A stretch of DNA of 64,000 bases. Source: Acholeplasma sp. (GTDB lineage Bacteria > Bacillota_I > Bacilli_A > Acholeplasmatales > Acholeplasmataceae). Shown one piece after another: positions 24,850 to 32,987 of the stretch. A program made the position numbers and the translations under genes. Under the pieces are notes generated by a model that ran no database searches, had not been told where the DNA came from, and saw only the letters and a program-made list of their open reading frames with translations. Where the stretch lies: contig DUPY01000045.1 in NCBI GenBank assembly GCA_012838065.1, positions 1 through 64,000 of the forward strand. Reading direction: 5' to 3'. Every line of letters begins with the position of its first letter. The first letter of the stretch is position 1.

Positions 24850-26227
24850 CAAAGACGATATTCAAAAATTATTAAACGAAGCGTTAACCGATGGTGCCGA
24901 CTTTGCTGAAATCTTCTTAGAAGATACTACTTCTAAAACAACACGCGCCTTAAGTGGTGAGATTATAAGTATTAACGACAGTCAAACATTCGGAGCAGGT
25001 ATTCGCTTATTGCAAGGGACTGATGAAGTATATGGTCATACAAATGATGTTTCATTTGAATCACTTCAAACATTATTGAATCAATTAAAACCAGCTTTCA
25101 AAGGTGAGGCTAAAACTGTTACACCACTTGGGGATAAAAAACCTTATGTGTACTTAATTAAAAAACCTCATTACACCATTTCAAATGCAGAACGAAGCGC
25201 AAAATTAATTGAGTTATCAAACATTATTAAAACTTATGACGAACGTATTGTTCAAGCGGTTGCAATGTTATTAGAAACAGAACAAAAGGTGTGGATTGCA
25301 AATACAAATGGTTTATACCAAGATGATGTACGCACATATACACGTGTAATTTTGCAAGCTGTTGCTAAAGAGGGCGAAAATATGCAAAGTGCTTTCGAAG
25401 GTCCAGGACGACACATGGGCTTTGAAATCTTTGATGAAATTGACTGCAAAGCATTAGCTACGGAAGTTGCTCATAGTGCAATCTTACAATTAAGTGCAGA
25501 AGATATTGAATCACAAGTAATGCCAGTAGTAATTCACAACGGTTTTGGTGGAGTTATTTTCCACGAAGCTTTAGGTCATCCGCTTGAAGCTGTAGCCATC
25601 GCAAAAGGTTTATCACCATTTGTTGGTAAACTTGGTGAAGTCGTTGGAACACCAATCGTAAATGCACGTGATAATGGGACAATTTCAACAGCATGGGGAT
25701 CAACAAACTTTGATGATGAAGGTTATCCAACTCAAGATAATGTATTAATTGAAAAAGGTGTTTTAAAAGGTTATTTAGTGGATCCTAAAAATGGTGCTAA
25801 ATTAGGCTTAAAACATACAGGGTCCTCACGTAGAGAATCTTATAAATACGCACCGGTTTCACGAATGAATTCAACATTCATTGAAAACGGTACAGAAGAT
25901 TATCAAGATATTATTAAAGATACAAAATATGGATTGTTTGCTAAAAAAATGGGTGGCGGAACTGTAAACCCTGCAACAGGTGAATACAACTTTGCTGTAC
26001 AAGAAGGGTACATGATTGAAGATGGCAAGTTAACAAAAGCTGTTCGAGGTGCAATGTTAATTGGTCATGGTAAAGATGTACTTTTCAAAATTGACCGAAT
26101 TGCAAACAACTTAGAACTTGGACAAGGTATGTGTGGAGCGAGCTCAGGTTCAATTCCTGTAGATGTAGGCCAACCTACAATTCGTGTCACATCAATGACA
26201 GTCGGTGGTTCAGGAGGACGTAAATAA
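24842..26227 (+). CDS. tldD: TldD metalloprotease subunit
   Basis: A 461-aa TldD, the catalytic half of the TldD/TldE zinc protease, which cleaves unfolded or modified peptides; in E. coli it matures microcin B17 and helps degrade CcdA. The zinc motif HEALGH is at 241-246 within GGVIFHEALGHPLEA. TldD-specific regions such as GAKLGLKHTGSSRRESY and the C-terminal MTVGGSGGRK are present. ATG at 24842 follows AAGGAG and overlaps the ABC gene by 8 bases. It is directly followed by its partner TldE (TAATG overlap). Cytosolic. The substrate is unknown; the link with an exporter is discussed in the findings. Confidence 0.95.
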   Translation: MINKDDIQKLLNEALTDGADFAEIFLEDTTSKTTRALSGEIISINDSQTFGAGIRLLQGTDEVYGHTNDVSFESLQTLLNQLKPAFKGEAKTVTPLGDKKPYVYLIKKPHYTISNAERSAKLIELSNIIKTYDERIVQAVAMLLETEQKVWIANTNGLYQDDVRTYTRVILQAVAKEGENMQSAFEGPGRHMGFEIFDEIDCKALATEVAHSAILQLSAEDIESQVMPVVIHNGFGGVIFHEALGHPLEAVAIAKGLSPFVGKLGEVVGTPIVNARDNGTISTAWGSTNFDDEGYPTQDNVLIEKGVLKGYLVDPKNGAKLGLKHTGSSRRESYKYAPVSRMNSTFIENGTEDYQDIIKDTKYGLFAKKMGGGTVNPATGEYNFAVQEGYMIEDGKLTKAVRGAMLIGHGKDVLFKIDRIANNLELGQGMCGASSGSIPVDVGQPTIRVTSMTVGGSGGRK

Positions 26228-27537
26228 TGTATAAAAAATGGATTGAATTAGGTCTTAATAAAGGCTTTACAGATATTGAAATCTATGCAACACGCAATAA
26301 AAACTTTTCACTTTCTGTTTACCAACAAAAAGTGGATTCCTATGAAAAAAGTGATGTTGAAGTTGTAAAAGTAAAAGCAATTTATGATGGGAAAGCTGTT
26401 AACGCAAAATTTGAAAATCTATCAACAACAAATTTCGAATCTATCTTAGACCGTTTAATTGAAAATGCAAAAGCATTAACTGTTACAGAACCAGCTTTAA
26501 TTTTTGAAGGTTCAAAAGAATATCCAAAAGTCGATGAAGAATTGTTTGACTTTGATACTGTAGATAACAGTGAAAAGATTGAGTTGTTAATGGCGCTAGA
26601 AGAAGGTGTATTAGCATGCAGCGAAGTTGCGCAAGTGCAATCAACACAATACTCCGAGACATATAGTCAAACGGTTATTGTAAACTCTAAGGGATTAAAT
26701 CTTAAAAAACAATCATCGTATGCTATGGCATATGCGATGGGCGTCTTCCAACGAGGCGAAGACATTAAAACAGCATATGATATTAAAATAGCTAAGAAGT
26801 TTAGTGATTTTAATGTGGATGAAATGATTAAAAACACCATTCAAAAAGGTGTTGATAAATTAGGTGGTTTATCATTAAAATCTGGCCAATATCCAGTCGT
26901 ATTCTCAAAAGAAATGTTTGCACAAATTTTAAGTGTGTTTAGCTCAATCTTTACAGGTGAAGCTGCATACCGTAATCTAACTGCTTTAAAAGATAAAGTA
27001 GGTGAAAAGATTGCTGTGGAGTCATTCAATTTAATAGATGACCCTATGCACAAAGATGCAGTGTTTAAAACACCATTTGATGATGAAGGGGTAGCAACTA
27101 AACGTAACTACTTAATTGAAAAAGGTGTATTTAAAGGCTTTATCCATAACTTAAAAACAGCATCTATTTTCAATGTAGAGCCAACTGGTAATGGATTTTC
27201 TGGGTCAATTGCCCCAGCAAACCTCTACTTAGAACCTGGAACTAAGAGTTTTGATGAACTTATCAAAGACATTAAAGAAGGTGTTTTTATTACCGATTTA
27301 GTTGGTCTTCATGCAGGTGTTAAAACTGTAAGTGGTGAATTTAGTTTACAAGCTGGTGGGCGCATCATTAAAGATGGTAAATTAGATCACGCAGTCAAAA
27401 TGATTGTAGTATCAGGTAATTATTTCAACATGTTAAACAATGTGGTTGGTATTGCAAACGATATTGAGTTTTCAGTATTTGGAGCAAGCAGTCCAAGTGT
27501 TCATGTTGATGGATTGATGATCGGTGGGGAAGCATAA
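26227..27537 (+). CDS. pmbA: TldE/PmbA metalloprotease partner subunit
   Basis: A 436-aa TldE (PmbA), the non-catalytic partner that forms the protease chamber with TldD. It lacks the HEXXXH motif, as normal for TldE. It has the family features KVDSYEKSDVE near the N-terminus, YSETYSQTVIVNSKGL, SGQYPVVFSKEMFA, FDDEGVATKRNYLIEKG and the closing ASSPSVHVDGLMIGG. Its ATG shares bases with the tldD stop (TAATG), which supports one-to-one expression. It is the last gene of the operon; a terminator overlaps its stop. Confidence 0.94.
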   Translation: MYKKWIELGLNKGFTDIEIYATRNKNFSLSVYQQKVDSYEKSDVEVVKVKAIYDGKAVNAKFENLSTTNFESILDRLIENAKALTVTEPALIFEGSKEYPKVDEELFDFDTVDNSEKIELLMALEEGVLACSEVAQVQSTQYSETYSQTVIVNSKGLNLKKQSSYAMAYAMGVFQRGEDIKTAYDIKIAKKFSDFNVDEMIKNTIQKGVDKLGGLSLKSGQYPVVFSKEMFAQILSVFSSIFTGEAAYRNLTALKDKVGEKIAVESFNLIDDPMHKDAVFKTPFDDEGVATKRNYLIEKGVFKGFIHNLKTASIFNVEPTGNGFSGSIAPANLYLEPGTKSFDELIKDIKEGVFITDLVGLHAGVKTVSGEFSLQAGGRIIKDGKLDHAVKMIVVSGNYFNMLNNVVGIANDIEFSVFGASSPSVHVDGLMIGGEA

Positions 27538-27554
27538 GCTTCCCTTTTCTTTTT
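27527..27554 (+). terminator. intrinsic terminator of the ABC-tldDE operon
   Basis: A 7-bp stem (GGGAAGC with GCTTCCC), loop ATAA and a T-rich tail. The stem includes the end of pmbA. Confidence 0.88.
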
Positions 27555-27577
27555 GTTTATTATATCTATAAAATGAA

Positions 27578-27586
27578 TGTTATAAT
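27578..27586 (+). promoter_or_regulatory. extended -10 promoter of the mgtE operon
   Basis: TGTTATAAT matches TGN-TATAAT exactly. Transcription would start at about 27593, placing the leader ORF at the very 5' end of an untranslated leader of about 200 bases. Confidence 0.65.
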
Positions 27587-27612
27587 AGAACTAATGAAAG
27601 AGGTGAGATATT

Positions 27613-27720
27613 TTGAGTAGGATAGAAGAACCCGATAGTAAAAAGCGGTGCCAATTAACTAAAAAGACTTTATTATCATCCACAAGAACACTTAAAAGTA
27701 TCTTGCCGATATATTTTTAA
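27613..27720 (+). CDS. 35-residue leader peptide of mgtE with an EEPD motif
   Basis: A TTG start at 27613 lies 7 bases after GAGGTGA (27600-27606); the frame ends at TAA 27718-27720. The peptide opens with SRIEEPDSKKR: two acidic residues, proline and another acidic residue within the first eight codons. Acidic/proline runs near the N-terminus are known to destabilise translating ribosomes when Mg2+ is low (intrinsic ribosome destabilisation), and the Salmonella MgtL leader has a similar EPDP start. Located between a promoter and a terminator in front of a Mg2+ transporter, it is a good candidate sensor. Translation is inferred; the TTG start lowers confidence. Confidence 0.5.
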   Translation: MSRIEEPDSKKRCQLTKKTLLSSTRTLKSILPIYF

Positions 27721-27747
27721 GTTTACCAATAAGTCTAATTAGTTAAT

Positions 27748-27772
27748 AAGCGTCGTTTTCGATGTTTTTTTT
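27748..27772 (+). terminator. intrinsic terminator in the mgtE leader
   Basis: An 8-bp stem with two or three G-U pairs (AAGCGTCG at 27748-27755 with CGATGTTT at 27760-27767), a TTTT loop and a T8 run, just before the AAGGAGG of mgtE. A 9-base stretch just upstream (27739-27747) is fully complementary to 27654-27662 inside the leader ORF, which could give alternative folds. Confidence 0.65.
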
Positions 27773-27790
27773 AATTAGAAGGAGGAACTT

Positions 27791-29092
27791 ATGAAAAATT
27801 TAGTCTTACAAAATAACAAAAAGAAGTTAAATCAACTTATTAAAAAGATGCATCCTTACGATATTTTGGATGAGTTGAACACATTTACAGAAGATGAAAA
27901 GACGCGCTTTTATGAAATGCTTGATGAAAAGGAAGTTGCTCGTATTGTTGCGTATCTTGAGCCGGAAGATGCAGCATCGGTTATTGATAATTTTGAATTA
28001 GATAGCCAGCAAGAAATTATTGATCACATGGATTTGGATGATGCCGCGGATATATTCGTACACTTAGAAAATCAAGATGCTTTAATCGATACCGAAGAAA
28101 ATAAAGATATTAAAGAAATTTTGACATATGATGAAGATGAAGTAGGGGCACATATGTCGGATGCTTATATTACGTTACCAATCGATTTAGATGTTAAACA
28201 AGCAACTAAGAAAGTTATTAAAGAGGCTGGCGATATTGAAGATATTAATCACTTATACGTCATTGATGAAAACAATCAGTATGCCGGAGTTGTTGAGTTA
28301 AAAACGCTTATTAAGGCTAAAGAGCCTTTAACTGTACAAGATTTAATCCAACAACAACCCTATGTATTTGTTGATGATGATATTGAAGACGCTGTTCATA
28401 AAATTCAAAATTATGGCTTATATGCAATTGCTGTATTGAATCGCACTTTTGAGATTAAAGGAATTTTAACGGTTGATGATGCGATAGAAATTTATCATGA
28501 AGAAGCACTTGAAGACTATGAAAAACTAGCTGCATTACCAGACACACAAACTAAAGGTTTTTTTAAATCAGCAATTAAACGACTACCATGGTTACTTATG
28601 TTACTAGTTTTATCAATACCAATTGCACTTGCAACTAGTAGTTTCGAAGAAGTTATTGCATCTGTTGCAGTTTTAGCACTCTTCCAACCACTAATTTTAG
28701 ATGCTGGTGGTGACGTTGCAACTCAAACACTAGCAGTAACCCTTCGAATTTTAAATAAAGATGAAAAGAGTGCACTTAAAAATGGTACAAAAGAGCTTTT
28801 ATCAGGGGCGCTAAGTGGGTTATTACTTGGTGTAGCTGCAGCAGTAGTTTCGTATATTATTAGTTTACAAATGGGTGTTTTTGAGCCGTTTAATGTTGCG
28901 TTAATTGTAGGAATATCGCTTACACTTACCGTTATTGCTGGACCGTTTTTTGCATTGTTTATTCCAGTGATTTTAAATCGATTTAAAATTGACCCTGCAG
29001 TGGCATCTGGTCCATTTATTACAACACTTATTGACGTTACAAGTGTGTTTATATATTTTGGACTAGCAACATTTTTCTTGGGGGTGATTTAA
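27791..29092 (+). CDS. mgtE: MgtE-family magnesium transporter (first copy)
   Basis: A 433-aa Mg2+ channel/transporter. The N-terminal superhelical MgtE domain (about 1-110) has RIVAYLEPEDAASVIDNF and is strongly acidic. A CBS pair (about 115-245) that senses cytosolic Mg2+ follows, then five membrane helices from about 265. The pore segment KIDPAVASGPFITTLID carries the selectivity Asp. In the loop where MgtE proteins normally have GGN-x-GTQ, this copy reads AGGDVATQ. AAGGAGG precedes the ATG. Expression is probably set by the leader peptide and terminator upstream. A second, divergent copy starts one base after this one ends. Confidence 0.95.
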   Translation: MKNLVLQNNKKKLNQLIKKMHPYDILDELNTFTEDEKTRFYEMLDEKEVARIVAYLEPEDAASVIDNFELDSQQEIIDHMDLDDAADIFVHLENQDALIDTEENKDIKEILTYDEDEVGAHMSDAYITLPIDLDVKQATKKVIKEAGDIEDINHLYVIDENNQYAGVVELKTLIKAKEPLTVQDLIQQQPYVFVDDDIEDAVHKIQNYGLYAIAVLNRTFEIKGILTVDDAIEIYHEEALEDYEKLAALPDTQTKGFFKSAIKRLPWLLMLLVLSIPIALATSSFEEVIASVAVLALFQPLILDAGGDVATQTLAVTLRILNKDEKSALKNGTKELLSGALSGLLLGVAAAVVSYIISLQMGVFEPFNVALIVGISLTLTVIAGPFFALFIPVILNRFKIDPAVASGPFITTLIDVTSVFIYFGLATFFLGVI

Positions 29093-29093
29093 G

Positions 29094-30425
29094 ATGAAAG
29101 AATTTATTTTGCTAAACGACTCTCAACTTAGAAAAAGACTTGCTAAAATGCCTTCTTATGATATTGCTAAATTTATTGAAAATTCATCACCTGATATGCA
29201 AATGCGCATTATTAACTTAATGACATTACCAAAAACGATTGATGTCTTTATTGAATTACCAAAAGAAATTGCAAGACATTATTTTACTTTGTTAACTGAA
29301 GCACAAAAAGTTCAATTTTTATCTGGATTTGAAATGGATGAATTGAAAGTTTTTATTACAAGTTTTGATGAAGATATTCAACCGTATTTAATTGGACTAT
29401 TAAGTCAAAGAAAACAACAAATACTTAAACGCTTGATGAGTTATGATGATGAGTCGATTGCATCTCTTATGACAACAGAGTTTATGACGATTAATGAAGA
29501 TTTAAGTATTAAAGAAGCAACTGCATATGTAATAACTAATGTTAAAGATCATGATTTTATCGATGATATCTTCGTTGTAAACAATCAAGTGCTTAAAGGA
29601 AGTGTTGCACTTAAAGATTTAATTAGTGCTAGAGCAAATCAAACTCTGGATTCTATAACGTATAAAATTGATGAGTATTTGACGGTAGAAGATTCGATCT
29701 ATCAAGGATTTTTAAAGTTTAAAAACTATGGTAAAAACTCTTTACCTGTACTCGATATTAATCACCACATTTTAGGTATCGTAACGGCCGATGACATTCT
29801 AAATGAAATTGTTGAAGGACACGAAGAAGCCATTGAAAAAATAACAGCTGTCGGTGACTTTGATGAAGCATCATCACCAGTGAAACGTACTGTACAGCGC
29901 ATCCCATGGTTATTAGTATCGGTAGTCTTAAACTTAGTTATTGCCTTGTTCTTATCCATTTTTGAAGCAACAATTGCTGAAGTCGTAGCACTAATTTTAT
30001 TTCAACCAATGATTCTTGGTATGGCTGGTAATATTGGTACACAAGCGATTGCTGTGACAATCTTAAAATTAAATCAAGATGAACTAGAACACCAACATTT
30101 AATTAAACGACATGTGGCCAAGGAAATAGGTATTGGTTTTATTAATAGCCTATTGGTTGGTATTAGTGGGTTTCTTTTGTCACTAGTTATCTTAAGCCTT
30201 ATACAAGTAGGTATACAAGATCCAAAATTAGTTGCGGTAACGATTGGGTTGAGTCTTTTTGGAGCGATGATTATATCAACTGCAGCAGGTGTATTTATCC
30301 CATTATTCCTTGCAAAATTTAAAGTAGATCCTGCGGTTGCTTCAGGTCCAATTATTAGTACGATAAACGACTTGTTTGCGCTAATTGTCTATTTTGGAAT
30401 TGCAACGCTCGTTTTTATGATATAA
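29094..30425 (+). CDS. mgtE: MgtE-family magnesium transporter (second copy)
   Basis: A 443-aa MgtE with the same order of domains: an N-terminal helical domain (about 1-120), a CBS pair (about 125-255, with SLMTTEFMTINEDLSIKEA) and five membrane helices from about 275. It keeps the usual GMAGNIGTQAIAV motif and the pore segment KVDPAVASGPIISTIND. The first copy has Asp where this one has Asn in the GN motif, so the two may form a heterodimer or differ in ion handling. The N-terminal domain is shorter in acidic residues. The start is one base after the first copy stops; the ribosome binding site GGGGGTG lies in its end. Confidence 0.94.
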   Translation: MKEFILLNDSQLRKRLAKMPSYDIAKFIENSSPDMQMRIINLMTLPKTIDVFIELPKEIARHYFTLLTEAQKVQFLSGFEMDELKVFITSFDEDIQPYLIGLLSQRKQQILKRLMSYDDESIASLMTTEFMTINEDLSIKEATAYVITNVKDHDFIDDIFVVNNQVLKGSVALKDLISARANQTLDSITYKIDEYLTVEDSIYQGFLKFKNYGKNSLPVLDINHHILGIVTADDILNEIVEGHEEAIEKITAVGDFDEASSPVKRTVQRIPWLLVSVVLNLVIALFLSIFEATIAEVVALILFQPMILGMAGNIGTQAIAVTILKLNQDELEHQHLIKRHVAKEIGIGFINSLLVGISGFLLSLVILSLIQVGIQDPKLVAVTIGLSLFGAMIISTAAGVFIPLFLAKFKVDPAVASGPIISTINDLFALIVYFGIATLVFMI

Positions 30426-30434
30426 GTTAAAATG

Positions 30435-30477
30435 AATAACTTTTTTGCCAATTATGTGTAAAAAAGTTATTTTTTTA
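30435..30477 (+). terminator. intrinsic terminator of the mgtE operon
   Basis: A 12-bp stem (AATAACTTTTTT with AAAAAAGTTATT), a 13-base loop and T7. Confidence 0.88.
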
Positions 30478-30500
30478 TAGAATCATGACACCCGACAAAA

Positions 30501-30545
30501 TGAAACCGTTTGCATGGTAAGTATAGACATCCTTTATGATACAAT
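30501..30545 (+). promoter_or_regulatory. LacI-type operator and promoter of the glgP operon
   Basis: TGAAACCGTTTGCA (30501-30514) matches the LacI/CcpA-family consensus TGWAANCGNTNWCA at all but one position. An extended -10, TGATACAAT, ends at 30545. The operator lies about 25 bases upstream of the -10, so binding would block the promoter. The likely regulator is the LacI-type protein encoded at 40021-40992; CcpA is the alternative. Confidence 0.6.
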
Positions 30546-30590
30546 TAAAGTGCATAGAAATGCGATACCAACAGACATGAAGGAGATACT

Positions 30591-32966
30591 ATGATAAATA
30601 TATTTGATAACAAAGATATGTTCAAAGGTGCCTACGTTCAAAAAATTAGAGAAGTTTATAAAAAGGATGTTAAAGATACAAACATCTTAGAGCAATACAG
30701 TGCTTTAACTTCTTTATTAAACGAAAAATTATATAAAAATTGGCAAGATACAGAACGTATCGTTAAAGAAAAAGGTCTTAAGAAAACCATTTATTTCTCT
30801 ATGGAGTTTTTAATGGGAAGACTTATTACAAATAACTTACAAAATAGCGGTGTATACGACGTTGTAAAAAACGCCTTAGCAGATTTAAATATCGATTTAA
30901 ACGCATTAGAATTATCAGAATCTGATGCTGGCTTAGGTAATGGAGGATTAGGAAGATTAGCAGCTTGTTTCTTAGATTCAGGTGCTTCTTTGGGCTTACC
31001 ATTATACGGAAACAGCTTAAGATATCAACACGGTTTTTTTAAACAAGTAATAAAAGACAATAAACAAGTTGAATTGCCAGATACTTGGTTAGAAAATCCA
31101 TTTGTTTGGGAATATAAACAACCAGAAGACTCTATAAATATTCCTTTTTTTGGTGAAATTAAAAATGCTCAATTTGTAAACCAAACTTGGGTAAAAGCAG
31201 TCCCTTACGATGTTTTAGTTGTAGGTGACCAAAACGATGTTGTTACAACATTGAGAATTTGGTCTACAGAACCTAGTGAATTAATGCCGGTTAAAGATCA
31301 ACATTATATGAAGACTGTACGTAACATCTCAGATGTTTTATATCCTGATGATTCAACTGAAGAAGGGCGTATCTTAAGATTACAACAACAATACTTATTC
31401 AGTTCAGCAGGTGTACAAAACGCGATTAGAGAACATAAAAAATTTAATCGTGACATCATGAAGTTCCATGAATACTATAGTTTCCAAATAAACGATACAC
31501 ACCCTGCATTAGTTATTCCAGAATTGATGCGTATACTGATGGATGAAAATGGATTGGAGTATGTTGATGCATGGGATATTACAACAAAAACATGTGCGTT
31601 TACAAACCACACAATCTTAGCAGAAGCGTTAGAAAAATGGAACATCCATACATTTAAAAAATTATTACCAAGAATATATGAGATTACATTAGAAATTAAT
31701 AGACGCTTTTTAATTCATTTAAATGAAAGCGGTAAATTCTCTAAAGAACAAATCGATAAAATGGCTATTTTAAACGACCACGAAATTCGAATGGCACATT
31801 TATCTATTGAAGGCTCTAACAGTGTAAACGGTGTAGCAAAATTACATACAGATATTTTAACAGATATTGAAATGAAAGATTTTTACACACTATATCCTGA
31901 AAAATTCAACAACAAAACAAACGGTATTACACACCGCCGTTGGTTAATTCATACAAACCATGAATTAGTATCAATATTAGATAAATACATTGGTAAGACA
32001 TGGAGACAAGATTTAAATGAACTTGAGAAACTTGCCGAATTTAAGGATGATAAAAAAGTTCAAATAGAAATTGATGATATGAAGAGAGCCAAAAAACAAG
32101 CTTTAGCTGACCGCATCTTCAATGAACAAGGAATTAAACTCGATGTCAATTCAATCTTTGATATTCAAGTTAAGAGATTACACCAATACAAACGTCAATT
32201 AATGAATATCTTACATATTATTTACGTATATCAAAGATTAAAAACAGATGTAGCGTTTAGGAAAAATTATTTCCCACACTCATTTATCTTTGGCGCTAAA
32301 TCAGCTCCTAGTTATAAAATGGCAAAAGCGGTTATTGAATTAATAAATGCTGCAAGTCATGTTATTAACAATGATCCAGAGACAAATGATTTATTAAAAG
32401 TAGTATTCGTTGAAAACTACAATGTTACATATGCTGAATATATTATGCCAGCCGCAGATTTATCAGAACAAATTTCTACAGCTTCAAAAGAAGCGAGTGG
32501 AACTGGTAACATGAAGTTCATGATGAATGGTGCGTTAACGATTGGTACATTAGACGGCGCAAACGTTGAGATTGTCGACCTTGCAGGCCGTGAAAACGCA
32601 ATTATCTTTGGTTTAACAGCTAAAGAAGTTACCGATATGTACAAAAACAATTCATACAATCCGAAAAGCGTATTTGAAAAGAGTAAAGAGTTACAAGATG
32701 TGTTCGCATTTATTAGAAACCTTGACAAAAACCCACATCATTTTGACTTTATTTTAGATGATTTATTAAACAGTGACTACTTCTTAGTGTTGGCAGATTT
32801 TGATGCTTATAGAAAAGCTCATGAAATAGCTAATGAATTATACAAAGATCGTAGTCTATGGTTAAGTAAATCAATCATGAATATCGCAAAATCAGGATAC
32901 TTTACATCAGACCGTACAATTAATAACTACAACAAAGATATTTGGCACTTACAACCAATTAAATAA
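30591..32966 (+). CDS. glgP: glycogen/maltodextrin phosphorylase
   Basis: A 791-aa GT35 phosphorylase that releases glucose-1-phosphate from alpha-1,4-glucan with inorganic phosphate; cytosolic. The PLP lysine is K642 in GTGNMKFMMNG. Other conserved blocks are SMEFLMGRLITNNL, GLGNGGLGRLAACFLDS, FQINDTHPALVIPELMRIL, FNNKTNGITHRRW and IFDIQVKRLHQYKRQ. Family length. It opens an operon of glgP, a GH13 amylase, pullulanase and branching enzyme. It can attack imported maltodextrin or an internal branched glucan. Whether it prefers maltodextrin or glycogen cannot be told from motifs. GAAGGAG precedes the start. Confidence 0.97.
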   Translation: MINIFDNKDMFKGAYVQKIREVYKKDVKDTNILEQYSALTSLLNEKLYKNWQDTERIVKEKGLKKTIYFSMEFLMGRLITNNLQNSGVYDVVKNALADLNIDLNALELSESDAGLGNGGLGRLAACFLDSGASLGLPLYGNSLRYQHGFFKQVIKDNKQVELPDTWLENPFVWEYKQPEDSINIPFFGEIKNAQFVNQTWVKAVPYDVLVVGDQNDVVTTLRIWSTEPSELMPVKDQHYMKTVRNISDVLYPDDSTEEGRILRLQQQYLFSSAGVQNAIREHKKFNRDIMKFHEYYSFQINDTHPALVIPELMRILMDENGLEYVDAWDITTKTCAFTNHTILAEALEKWNIHTFKKLLPRIYEITLEINRRFLIHLNESGKFSKEQIDKMAILNDHEIRMAHLSIEGSNSVNGVAKLHTDILTDIEMKDFYTLYPEKFNNKTNGITHRRWLIHTNHELVSILDKYIGKTWRQDLNELEKLAEFKDDKKVQIEIDDMKRAKKQALADRIFNEQGIKLDVNSIFDIQVKRLHQYKRQLMNILHIIYVYQRLKTDVAFRKNYFPHSFIFGAKSAPSYKMAKAVIELINAASHVINNDPETNDLLKVVFVENYNVTYAEYIMPAADLSEQISTASKEASGTGNMKFMMNGALTIGTLDGANVEIVDLAGRENAIIFGLTAKEVTDMYKNNSYNPKSVFEKSKELQDVFAFIRNLDKNPHHFDFILDDLLNSDYFLVLADFDAYRKAHEIANELYKDRSLWLSKSIMNIAKSGYFTSDRTINNYNKDIWHLQPIK

Positions 32967-32987
32967 TTGAGAAAAGAGGATATATCA

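Noticed and set aside
27541-27790. M-box (ykoK) magnesium riboswitch
   Set aside because: The conserved M-box sequence blocks are not visible and the leader is too short and AT-rich; a peptide-based attenuator fits better.
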